Below, one piece after another: positions 45,482 through 53,444 of a stretch of 64,000 nucleotides of DNA; within the stretch, counting starts at the first letter, position 1; each line of letters opens with the position of its first letter. This DNA is from Symbiodinium natans (taxonomy: Eukaryota > Sar > Dinophyceae > Suessiales > Symbiodiniaceae). The notes beneath the pieces are model-generated. The model was not told where the DNA came from and searched no databases. It worked only from the letters and a program-made list of their open reading frames with translations. The stretch covers positions 17,501 to 81,500 of the forward strand of contig CAJNDS010002797.1 in assembly GCA_905221605.1 (NCBI GenBank). The letters are read 5' to 3'. A program made the position numbers and the translations under genes.

Positions 45482-45549
45482 TTGGTAGCCCAGCAACCAT
45501 ATTACAATAAGGCCACCCGTCTTTTGGGTTGGTTACGTAATAAGGGTAC
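45482..45549 (+). mobile_element. MITE-like element, family C copy
   Basis: ttggtagcccagcaaccat at the left and gggtaccc at the right. Internal ggccacccgtcttttgggtt aligns with 28051-28111 and, in reverse complement, with 22281-22352. Confidence 0.6.
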
Positions 45550-45662
45550 CCAAAACCACTGGATAGCCCTGACCAAGCCCTAAACCCTGAACCCTGAACC
45601 CTAAACCCTAAACCCTGAACCCTGAACCCTAAACCCTAAACCCAAAACCACTGGATAGCCCT
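45549..45662 (-). repeat. C-strand telomeric tract between identical 22-bp direct repeats
   Basis: The same 22 bp, containing aaaaccactggatagccct, occurs at 45549-45570 and 45641-45662. The 70 bp between them are CCCTAAA/CCCTGAA units. This may be target duplication around an inserted tract or a duplication of unique sequence. Confidence 0.85.
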
Positions 45663-45924
45663 AACTGAACCCTCAACCCTAAACCCTAACCCTAAACCCT
45701 AAAGCCTAAACCCTAAACCCTAAACCCTTAACCCTTAAACCCTAAACCCTACGGAGTGCACCTTGACAGCAGCTGCATCTTTGGCAGCGCAATGAGGCAG
45801 CCGACCACGGGGACGGAGGACACCAGGATGCACCTCGCCGGTTTCCGGCGAATAGGTTTCAGGGCAGGCTTAGGGTTTGGGGTTAAGGGTTCAGGGTTCA
45901 GGGTTTAGGGTTTAGGGTTTAGGG
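45663..45924. repeat. C-strand tract, spacer, G-strand tract at LINE 3' end
   Basis: C-strand 45663-45750, unique spacer, then G-strand 45867-45924, which directly joins the A-run at the 3' end of retroelement 1. Confidence 0.85.
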
Positions 45925-45928
45925 TTTT

Positions 45929-48175
45929 TTATGGCAGCCATGCGCATGCAAGTGCTTTGGCGTGTCTTTTGAACAAGTGGGGGCAGCGCGTCGGCGCAGA
46001 TTCCAGGAAAGACAGGAAGAGGGGGTCCCTATTAAGGAGGTGTTTGAGGCCTAAGAAGTCTTGCCTTTGCTCCTCCGTGTTTATGCGGTTTAGCCTTATG
46101 TATTCTTTAAGCACCGGTAATGCATACTCGGTATTGAGCCAATATCTTTGGGGATGTCCTCTGTGTGAAGACTTCGTGAATTTGATCCTATCTTTACAAC
46201 CCGGAGAGTATACTACATGATGCACCGGATTGTTGGGCGGTGTAGCCAAGCTATTTGCCAATTGCTTCAACTGGGCAGAGGTCAAAATTTGGGATGGTAG
46301 CGTGGGGCGGCCCGCTAGCGTCCATACCCTTCGATTCGAGATGTGAGAATAATATGAATCCTTGACTCCTAGTGCTCTCCGAAGATATTTGTGGTACCAT
46401 GCGTCTATGGTCTTTAGGTGCTTAATTTCCAGCGTAAGCGTATCCAATCCGTACAGTAATGTAGGCAAGACTATGGCATGGAAGATTCTAGTTTTAGTTC
46501 TAGAATTGATGCGTGACCTCCAGAAATGTTGGAGTTTGATGTAGGAAATGTGCGCCTTGGCTTTACGAGCTTCTATAGCATGCTTAGTGGCCTTGTCCCA
46601 TGTAACCTGAGAGCCTAAATATTTAGTGTCAGTGGCTATGGGAACCGGGGAGCCATCGGCAAAGTATAGGACCTGGGGGGCGTCGGCGTTGTACTCCAGA
46701 GAGACTGTTTTTTCTTTGTTCAGAAGCATCCCGTATAGGGTGGCTTCTACCTCAATTGCCTTGAGTATGTCGTTCATTTGTGGCTTTGTAACCGAAATGA
46801 GAAGCGTGTCATCAGCGTATTCTAGATCGTATACTGGTTTGCCTACCGACCAGGAGTTAGTGGGGGTGCCATGTATGCGGAGCCTGCGGTCTACATCAGA
46901 GAAAAGCACTGTCATAACCATGATAAATAAATACGGGCTTAGGGGGCAACCTTGCCGAATACCGGTGTGCGGTGTAGCCTTGGCGGTGTCCCCGAAGGGT
47001 CCTCGCGTATAGAATGACTGGTTGGTGTAAAGATCTCTAATAATGTCGACATATTGGCGGTGTACTCCAAGGCGCTCCAGTGCTATGATCATAGAATCAT
47101 GATCAACTTTGTCGAACGCCATTCTCCAATCTAGGAATAGCAGCTGAAAGGGAGAGCCTGTTTTCAGCGCTAGGTCTTGTAATCTGCGTAGGACGAACAG
47201 TGGTTGTTGCGTGGATCTATTAGCCCTAAAACCAAATTGCGTGCTCCGAAGCTGATGATCGTGCGCTTTAGCCAATCTTTTTTGAAGTAATGCCGCGTAG
47301 ATCTTATAGAAAGTATTTAGCAAGGAAACTGGCCTATAATTAGCAGGGTCAGAATCCGAACCTTTGCCTTTATAAATACTAATGATAAGAGCCTCTTTCC
47401 ACTCTTGGGGAACTGTTGCGCTACTGAAACATTCGTTGAACATTTCCAATAGCTGTTGTTCCCCGATGTAGTCCAGAAGTAGCACCAGCTCATTGTGAAT
47501 GTTATCTGGACCAGGCGCTTTAGCCTTTCGTACTTGCTTGATAACTTCGGAAAGTTCTATCAGGGTGAAGGGTGGGGGCGGTGTAGCCGAGGGCGCGTAT
47601 AAAGAGGGTGACTCCCGTAGTAGTTCTCTTTCTTCTGCCGTGACCGTGGTGGGACCCCATTGTACATTGGCGAGGTGATCTGCAAACGCCTCGTGCTGTT
47701 TATCCCAAGGTACCGGTCGACCTTCCTTTTTTAGCCTGGATTTTCGTTCTCTAAATCCCGTTTTCATTTTACGGAGGTTCCGCCAAAGCGCTTGCGACCC
47801 CTGATTATGGGATTGCAGGACCTGATCCCTTAGCCATTGGCGTTTTACTTTGCGGGCTTGCGTTTTGAGCCTTTTGTATTCCTGAGTGGCCTGAGGGTCT
47901 CCATGTATTCTGCGCTGTTTTACTGCTTCGATGTCCGCTGCAAGTGTTGGAGTAATCCAGCACGTCCTGGGTTTGACCGGCAGTTTAGCGAATGTATTCT
48001 CTGCCGCCGTCAATAGGGCCTGTGAGATGCGATCCGGCGCGTTTTTGATGATGGGGTGGGGGGCTTGTGCGTCTGCCAAAGGGAGGTTAGTAGGGGTGAG
48101 GTAGAAGTGTTGTTCAGAACGGCCACCTATCCGTACACCATCTCGTTTTGCTTGTCCTGCAAGTGCATCCGCCAT
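45929..48175 (-). CDS. Retroelement 1 ORF2, 3' part: end of RNase H, reverse transcriptase, C-terminal domain
   Basis: 748 codons from the internal Met. The same frame is open further upstream to about 48267 and encodes the rest of RNase H (WTWVKGHSG, then the final catalytic Asp in MADALAG). A basic linker is followed by the RT: YKGKGSDSDPANYRP, catalytic Asp in LFLDWRMAFDKV, GIRQGCPLSPYLF, and EYADD at about residues 452-456. All RT catalytic aspartates are present. The C-terminal part (SYYSHISNRRVW, PVHHVVYSPG) is conserved in element 2; no clear CCHC knuckle is seen. The product would copy element RNA by target-primed reverse transcription. It is separated from the upstream ORF by a one-base frame break in RNase H, so the intact protein would be a single ORF2 product. 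Confidence 0.9.
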   Translation of the reverse strand: MADALAGQAKRDGVRIGGRSEQHFYLTPTNLPLADAQAPHPIIKNAPDRISQALLTAAENTFAKLPVKPRTCWITPTLAADIEAVKQRRIHGDPQATQEYKRLKTQARKVKRQWLRDQVLQSHNQGSQALWRNLRKMKTGFRERKSRLKKEGRPVPWDKQHEAFADHLANVQWGPTTVTAEERELLRESPSLYAPSATPPPPFTLIELSEVIKQVRKAKAPGPDNIHNELVLLLDYIGEQQLLEMFNECFSSATVPQEWKEALIISIYKGKGSDSDPANYRPVSLLNTFYKIYAALLQKRLAKAHDHQLRSTQFGFRANRSTQQPLFVLRRLQDLALKTGSPFQLLFLDWRMAFDKVDHDSMIIALERLGVHRQYVDIIRDLYTNQSFYTRGPFGDTAKATPHTGIRQGCPLSPYLFIMVMTVLFSDVDRRLRIHGTPTNSWSVGKPVYDLEYADDTLLISVTKPQMNDILKAIEVEATLYGMLLNKEKTVSLEYNADAPQVLYFADGSPVPIATDTKYLGSQVTWDKATKHAIEARKAKAHISYIKLQHFWRSRINSRTKTRIFHAIVLPTLLYGLDTLTLEIKHLKTIDAWYHKYLRRALGVKDSYYSHISNRRVWTLAGRPTLPSQILTSAQLKQLANSLATPPNNPVHHVVYSPGCKDRIKFTKSSHRGHPQRYWLNTEYALPVLKEYIRLNRINTEEQRQDFLGLKHLLNRDPLFLSFLESAPTRCPHLFKRHAKALACAWLP

Positions 48176-48237
48176 GTCATTATATTCTTGTCCTGAGTGG
48201 CCTTTAACCCAGGTCCATTTGATTGTTGTTCTGGCCT

Positions 48238-51054
48238 TTAGTAGGGAATAAATACGCTTGGCGGAGTAGACCTGGCTTTGTGCCTAGTCGGGCGGAATGC
48301 TCCTGTAACCATGCCTTCCACCCACTTACTGTCGAAGCAGAATGTAACGGTGGGAGGGATAGGGTCCATCGACAGTAAATACAACGCTGCTTCCATCCAT
48401 GCGGACAATTCTCCGGTATTGTTACTACCTACCACCGCTCCTAGTGAAAAAGGCGAAGTACCCGTAATTACCGGTCCCCTGGCTTTGTGCGTGGGGACTC
48501 CATTTATTACCGTAACGAAACCCCAACCGGCTGGCGTTGTACTGGTGCATCTACCTCTCGAGCCTGAACCATCGGTATAAACTTCGACTGGAGGCGAAGG
48601 TTTTGGCGGTGTAGCCTCGGTATCCTCTAGATATAGTGCGTTCCTAAATTCTTTGTTGAACTTCTCGCGCTGTTGTCTGGTGGCGTTGTACTCCAGGGGG
48701 GGGGGTCTGGGTTGCCTCTGCCTACGTGCCCCTAGCCGGACGCTGAGCTCTGTAAGAAGTAGGTAATGATCGCTCGGAAAACCTGTATTGTGTACAGCTT
48801 TTACTTTTCGGATCGTGGGGAGCCATTTCCTAGGGGTAATCAGTCTGTCCAAGCTTTGAAAGCGAACAGGGTCTATGTGCGGTGTAGCCAGTTTATTGGG
48901 AGGGAGGGTATCTAAACCCAGGAACGCTCGAATCTCCGAAACCAGCGAAAGCTGATCCGACTCTGGCAAGGGGAGCGTGGCAAAACGATCCCACATTTGT
49001 AGAAGAATTAGGGGGTCGAGAATGAACTGGTCCCAGTTGTCCGGAGGTGAGAATTTATCCCTGTAGGTGACATGCTTGGTCAGGTTGGACTGTTTAAAGG
49101 ATAAAGCGTCTGCAAATCCAAGGGATTTTAACAAAGAAGTGTAGAATGTGCGGTTGGAGTGCGTTTTAGTGTTGGCAGCGAGTTTGCCCTTACCGTAGAT
49201 ATGAGGCCCCAAAAAATCCTGCTCGGCAGAAAACCTACCTTGTAACCTGACGTTGTAGTCTCCTACCACGTAAACCGGCTCAGGTTGTGGAATTGTTGTT
49301 AGGATGTCTTCCAGCATGTTCCAGAATGGGGTCTTACGCTCCTCTTCCTGCGATTTGTCGTGTGGGGCATATACCCCAATAATATGAATGGAGCCTGATT
49401 TGGATGAGATGATAATTTGTAAGATACGAGAAGTGTGTTGAATGATGTTGCAAATATGAGGAACCATTTTTGGCGATATAACCGCTGTGACCCCTGACCA
49501 TTTGTCCTTGTTGTTACCATTAACCACAAAAAGGTAGCCCTGACTTTGAAATGAGTAGTATGACTTAGAGTGGGTTTCCGTTAACATCAAAACGTCGAGG
49601 TGCTGGGTACGCATGAGAGCGAGGACCTCTTGATGCTTAAAGAGTTCAGCCATTCCCTGAACATTTTGTGTGCCTATTCGAAGAGAAGAACCATAAGCTA
49701 CGGGCGGTGTAGCCATTAGCTTTGTGGTCTTTCCCTTCCTAACTCCAATTGCCGATTGTCGAAGAACGAGCCTACGAAAATTTCCGGCATTGGTTGTCTT
49801 CCTGTCTTTCCCATGATCTGCTTTCAAGGGAACCCTTCCCTTTACCAGGTTGTTTCCCGTGTTCCCTGGCAATATGTTAGCCCTAAAGGACCCCCGCCAC
49901 TGACGATAGTATCGTCTACGTAGACAGCGAGCCCCGGGTCCCCGACCTAAAAGAGCTTTGGCGGGAAGGGGTGGGGACAAACACTCTTCGTTAACCACCG
50001 GAGTGGCACCCGGCAAGCCTCGTTGAGGCGGTGTAGGCTTACTAGCAAGAATGAAAGTATTCTTTAAATTCATTGAATTCCCAGTGGCCTTGGAAACTTT
50101 CTGCCCGACCCCTTCAGGGTAAGGCTGGGTGTGGGTAGGGTGGAGGGTAGGGGATCCAAGCGGGTGACAGCCCGTCTTGTTTTGAACAAAACGGCGTTTT
50201 GGCTTTGTAACCTTTTTGGAGAAGGAAATCTTAAGTCCCTCTTGATTTCTGAAACATGTTCTTCGCCCTGTTCGTGGCGGTGTAGCTCGGGGGTTTAGGG
50301 TGGGGAGCTCTTCTGGGATAGGGGATTTGGGCTGCCGATGTGCTAAAAGAAACGCTCTTGAAAGTTTCAGCCCAGGTAGGGGAGTGGGGTTTGGAGGTAT
50401 GAGATCATTGAGGGAGATCTCTACTCTAGTTGCGGTGTTACCATTGAGGGTATGCATCAGACGGTTAAGTGTTCTTTGGAGTACACCTAGATAGTCAATG
50501 GTATACCCCAACCTAAGAAATCCCTGACCCGGCGGTGTAGCCTGTGCTGTGTTCTCTGTTCTTTTTGTTCTGCAAGATCTTGCGGAGCGGCAGATCATTG
50601 TTGCGGAGCGTGCCATGGTGGAAAAGGCTCCGAAAACGGCCAGGGCATCCAGGACTACAATTAAGGGGTTATGGCGGTGTGGACAGGTATAGTAGAAAAC
50701 TGTAAATGCTGCTATTAGATGCCAAAGGAGTGCCCTAGATAGGTGGGGACAGGCGGGTTGTTTGTGACGCTTCTTACCCCGAAACTGTGATCTACGAAGA
50801 GAACTCCTATCCCAACCAATACATCTACTGGTGAGGCGGGGTTCCTGGAATCTGCTGGGCGTTTTACCCAGGAAGGAAAAGGCGCTACCTCCCTGTCTCT
50901 TAAAGGCAGCCGTGCTCAATCCGTACCCGCGGCGCAGCCTGTGTTGAGAAAATTCAAAGGTGGGCAGACGCAGCCTTAAATGTGGGATTAGGGCGGTGTA
51001 GTCCGGGGAGCACTGGACTGCAAAATTTAAACATGCAAAAGGCGCTGAGGCCAT
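48238..51054 (-). CDS. Retroelement 1 ORF2, 5' part: N-terminal extension, AP-endonuclease, start of RNase H
   Basis: 938 codons; ATG 24 nt after the ORF1 stop. Residues 1 to about 450 form a long Pro/Arg-rich extension without a recognised domain. From about 460 an exonuclease-endonuclease-phosphatase (APE-type) domain follows: GTQNVQG, catalytic Glu in LTETH, GDYNVRL, and FPSDHYLL near 758. From about 824 an RNase H fold begins: YTDGSG (Asp), NNTGELSAWMEAAL (Glu), FCFDSKW (Asp). The frame then runs off after RSTPPS to a stop. The missing last RNase H segment is in the next frame, joined at plus-strand 48260-48272. In the LINE family the endonuclease nicks target DNA for insertion. RNase H lying upstream of RT is unusual and is also seen in element 2. 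Confidence 0.9.
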   Translation of the reverse strand: MASAPFACLNFAVQCSPDYTALIPHLRLRLPTFEFSQHRLRRGYGLSTAAFKRQGGSAFSFLGKTPSRFQEPRLTSRCIGWDRSSLRRSQFRGKKRHKQPACPHLSRALLWHLIAAFTVFYYTCPHRHNPLIVVLDALAVFGAFSTMARSATMICRSARSCRTKRTENTAQATPPGQGFLRLGYTIDYLGVLQRTLNRLMHTLNGNTATRVEISLNDLIPPNPTPLPGLKLSRAFLLAHRQPKSPIPEELPTLNPRATPPRTGRRTCFRNQEGLKISFSKKVTKPKRRFVQNKTGCHPLGSPTLHPTHTQPYPEGVGQKVSKATGNSMNLKNTFILASKPTPPQRGLPGATPVVNEECLSPPLPAKALLGRGPGARCLRRRYYRQWRGSFRANILPGNTGNNLVKGRVPLKADHGKDRKTTNAGNFRRLVLRQSAIGVRKGKTTKLMATPPVAYGSSLRIGTQNVQGMAELFKHQEVLALMRTQHLDVLMLTETHSKSYYSFQSQGYLFVVNGNNKDKWSGVTAVISPKMVPHICNIIQHTSRILQIIISSKSGSIHIIGVYAPHDKSQEEERKTPFWNMLEDILTTIPQPEPVYVVGDYNVRLQGRFSAEQDFLGPHIYGKGKLAANTKTHSNRTFYTSLLKSLGFADALSFKQSNLTKHVTYRDKFSPPDNWDQFILDPLILLQMWDRFATLPLPESDQLSLVSEIRAFLGLDTLPPNKLATPHIDPVRFQSLDRLITPRKWLPTIRKVKAVHNTGFPSDHYLLLTELSVRLGARRQRQPRPPPLEYNATRQQREKFNKEFRNALYLEDTEATPPKPSPPVEVYTDGSGSRGRCTSTTPAGWGFVTVINGVPTHKARGPVITGTSPFSLGAVVGSNNTGELSAWMEAALYLLSMDPIPPTVTFCFDSKWVEGMVTGAFRPTRHKARSTPPSVFIPY

Positions 51055-51078
51055 ACCCGCAATGCTGCATCGACCCCG

Positions 51079-52395
51079 TCACTTGCCTCTACCCTTGCCG
51101 GGGCCTGGCTCAGAGGGCGCGGGTCCTTGAGGAAGATTGGCCCCCGCCGCTGGCGGTGTAACCACGGGAGCCCCCTCAAAAGTTCCGGCCTGGTAGTTCC
51201 CCACCTTATGCTGTGGGGCAGCTACCTTATCGCAATATTCATCCCAACAATAGCTGACTGCATCAACTTTGCTGATGGTCATGGGGATCGGGAAGGGATT
51301 CATGGCCGAATTATAGATAAACGGCGCGCTCCAGTGGCGCTGCGATTTACCCAGGGAAATACCCTTCGAGGAACCTTTGGCTCCGAGGGCTGCCTGGGTG
51401 AAAACTTGCTTCTCGGCGACGTCCAACTCGTGCTGAACTCCAAAGGTCAGCTGGTTCCAGCAGTGGGCCCAAAGGTTTTCCTCGTCCCCATGCGGCGGTT
51501 TAGCTGACATGAGGTCGAACAACTCCGCGTCCACTTCGAGGAGGCCACGTAGCTCGCCACTCTGCTCGTAGTACGTCATCCGAGCCCAAGCGCGGGCTTG
51601 GGGGTTGAACTCCTTCGTGGCGGCGGGCTTCATGACTGTCAGCGTGCGCCAAAGGATGACGATGGGCTCCGGCGTTGTACCCTGCACCTCCGAGGAGCGG
51701 TTTATCACAGTGAGTGCCACCCGCAATGGGAGCTCAAGCTTGCGCTGGAACTGCGGTGAGGCTGCGGTAACCCGGATGTGGTGCTGCTTGACGGGCGTTT
51801 TAGCGTCCTTGTACAGAGGGCATCCGGCTCCACCACCGTAGGCGTCAACGAATGCCTTGCGGCACGAGAAGTCCTTGAACTGCAGCATTGTCACCGTAGA
51901 CCACGCGTGTGGGCCTGCTGGCGGTGTAGACGGCTCCACTGCGAGGGCAGAAAGACACCAAAGTCTGCAGGAGTCGGAGGCGTTGTAGACGCGCTGGTGG
52001 ATGAACTGCTTGATGTGCTCCAGCTGCTCCAGCATCCAGTTAATCTGAAAGAGCCTGTCCGCAGGTGCGAGCGTTTTATCCCAGCCAGACGTGACCACTA
52101 GCATGGCGCTCTCCTTCTTTTGCTGCTGTCGATTGTCTGAGGCTAGCCACTGCAGAGACTCTTGGGTCTTGAGGATCTTGTCGTCGAGCTTGCCGATGAC
52201 GTTCTCGACCTGCGTGATGAGGTTGAAGATTTCGGGTCGCAGGACCCCGAGGTGGTAATCGCGAATGGTCTGGAGAACCTCATTCCTTGTTGGGAGCGGT
52301 GTAGCCATGTAGGCTTGCATAGCCCCCACATCGTTAATGTCCACGCCCCTTTGCGCAGCCGTCATCTGGTAGGCGATGTCCGTCTCAATGGGCAT
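51079..52395 (-). CDS. Retroelement 1 ORF1 protein
   Basis: 438 codons. A predicted helical segment at about residues 40-95 (LRPEIFNLITQVENVIGK, then LQWLASDNRQQQKKES) is compatible with a coiled coil. A stretch starting MLVVTSGWDK and ending TVTMLQFKDFSCRKAFVDA is reminiscent of the RRM-like fold of LINE ORF1 proteins. The C-terminus is Pro/Gly/Lys-rich (GPGKGRGK). The expected role is RNA binding and RNP assembly; this rests on position and general features, since no diagnostic motif is certain. The frame is open upstream of the ATG (TPSSLFQP), so the start may lie in the preceding ORF, reached through a frameshift near 52390. Confidence 0.65.
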   Translation of the reverse strand: MPIETDIAYQMTAAQRGVDINDVGAMQAYMATPLPTRNEVLQTIRDYHLGVLRPEIFNLITQVENVIGKLDDKILKTQESLQWLASDNRQQQKKESAMLVVTSGWDKTLAPADRLFQINWMLEQLEHIKQFIHQRVYNASDSCRLWCLSALAVEPSTPPAGPHAWSTVTMLQFKDFSCRKAFVDAYGGGAGCPLYKDAKTPVKQHHIRVTAASPQFQRKLELPLRVALTVINRSSEVQGTTPEPIVILWRTLTVMKPAATKEFNPQARAWARMTYYEQSGELRGLLEVDAELFDLMSAKPPHGDEENLWAHCWNQLTFGVQHELDVAEKQVFTQAALGAKGSSKGISLGKSQRHWSAPFIYNSAMNPFPIPMTISKVDAVSYCWDEYCDKVAAPQHKVGNYQAGTFEGAPVVTPPAAGANLPQGPAPSEPGPGKGRGK

Positions 52396-52856
52396 GGGCT
52401 GGAAGAGGGATGAAGGGGTCCGCCTCTCTGTCGGGGGTCGCGTACCCCTTCTTCCACAATGGCGTCCCTCTCCGCGGTCTCCATGACATGGTCCGAGGGC
52501 GGTGTAGCATGGGACTGGACCGTAGACGCCAGGGTGGACGGGGGCCCTCTCTTAGCAGCGCGTCTTGAGTCGAACCACATGTCCTGGCCGGCGTTGTAGA
52601 CGTCGTGCTGTGTGGCCTGCCTCTGTGCCTCGAGGTGGCGGTAGGCCTGGCTGAGCTCTGCCCCCAGTCCGGAGTCGCGTCCGCTCATGGCTGCGGACGG
52701 TTCAAAAAAGCCCTGCAAAATGCCGGGCGTTGTAGCCAACGAGACTACAAGGAAAAAGAAAGCAAAACTCAAGTAGGTGACACCATGCAACATCGTACAC
52801 AGCGGTAAAGCCTTCAAGCCCCCCACTAACATGCACATGCTCTCGCTGGCAGCCAA
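52362..52856 (-). CDS. Retroelement 1 5' ORF, probably the broken start of ORF1
   Basis: 164 codons overlapping the ORF1 start by 34 nt in another frame. The N-terminal 50 residues include a hydrophobic run (VTYLSFAFFFLVVSL) that may just be translated 5' UTR. From MSGRDSGLGAEL onward the composition is protein-like (AYRHLEAQRQATQHD). The dispersed motif occurs here too (52498, 52590, 52726). Most likely this is the true N-terminus of ORF1 before a frame break. Confidence 0.5.
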   Translation of the reverse strand: MAASESMCMLVGGLKALPLCTMLHGVTYLSFAFFFLVVSLATTPGILQGFFEPSAAMSGRDSGLGAELSQAYRHLEAQRQATQHDVYNAGQDMWFDSRRAAKRGPPSTLASTVQSHATPPSDHVMETAERDAIVEEGVRDPRQRGGPLHPSSSPCPLRRTSPTR

Positions 52857-52862
52857 ATGCCT

Positions 52863-53348
52863 GGGTTTAGGGTTTGGGGTTTAGGGTTTAGGGTTTAGGG
52901 TTTAGGGGCTTAGGGTGCTTGCGTGTTCAGGGCTTGAGGGTTTGGGGTGCGTGGTTTAGGGTTTACAACCCCCTCAAAAACCCTTGTACAGAACTTTCTG
53001 GTTTCTGGACGTGAGCTAAGTGAAACAAAACAGCACAGGCAACTCCAGCGCTTTGGGTCTCGCAGTAAGGCGAAGGAACTTCTGATCATGTGCCGCGTCA
53101 TTCGAACACACCACACCTGGCGGCCCTGAACCCTAAACCCTAAACCTTAAACCCTCAAGCCCTTGGCAGCCCAAAAGAGCTTCTACATGCTGGGCCCTAA
53201 GGGGTAATTGCCTTCCACAAACGGGCCCACTTTCTAAGCCGGGACCCTAAACCCTGACTTTCTTTTAGAAGCCTTGAGGCAATGACTCAAGCAGAGAGGG
53301 CAAAGCCTAAACACCACAAACCTTCACTCAGTTTTAGCTTTATAGGTT
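52863..53348. other. Telomere-like tract at LINE 5' end and unique block
   Basis: TTTAGGG/TTTGGGG at 52863-52915 borders the retroelement. It is followed by G/C-strand remnants (52930-52965, 53127-53155) and unique DNA without a gene. Confidence 0.6.
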
Positions 53349-53444
53349 GGGATGTTCCCCCTTATACCAACAGTCCAGAATAGGGATTTAATAGGACGTA
53401 CTTTGATCCTCATTAAGGACTGCTAGTATAAGGAGGAATATCCC
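53349..53444. mobile_element. MITE-like element, family A copy 2 (best preserved)
   Basis: 96 bp. The left arm gggatgttcccccttatacc and the right arm, read in reverse complement as gggatattcctccttatact, match over about 27 bp with few mismatches. Non-coding. Confidence 0.8.

Larger units (their letters stand above)
46084..52812 (+). repeat. Dispersed 12-bp motif of retroelement 1, GGCG[G/T]TGTAG[C/A]C
   Basis: Exact GGCGGTGTAG at 46236, 47577, 48605, 49703, 50027, 50276, 50531, 50992, 51920 and 52498. GGCGTTGTA[G/C] at 46685, 48533, 48682, 51671, 51979, 52590 and 52726. One-base variants at 46968, 47057, 48878, 50431, 50673, 51152 and 52295. Looser forms (GCGTTTTA, GCGGTTTAG) at 46084, 47839, 49161, 51494, 51794 and 52070. 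All are on the plus strand, antisense to the element, in all three codon phases (as ATPP, Y[N/T]A and HR). Confidence 0.9.
45925..52862 (-). mobile_element. Non-LTR retrotransposon, element 1 (apparently full length)
   Basis: About 6.94 kb on the minus strand with a short 5' ORF, ORF1, and ORF2 split into two frames (AP-endonuclease, RNase H, reverse transcriptase). The 3' end is the stop codon followed at once by an A-run and CCCTAAA repeats, with no 3' UTR. The 5' end also adjoins telomere-like repeats (52863-52915). Key RT and RNase H residues are retained, but at least two frame breaks (near 52390 and 48265) make this copy probably non-autonomous. Confidence 0.9.

Noticed and set aside
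46626-47012. Plus-strand open frames inside the retroelements (46626, 61544, 63307, 51127 and others)
   Set aside because: Shadows of the long minus-strand ORFs.
48259-48272. Programmed ribosomal frameshift in ORF2 of element 1
   Set aside because: Element 2 encodes the same region in one frame and there is no slippery heptamer of the usual type. A single-base indel is the simpler reading; kept only as an alternative.
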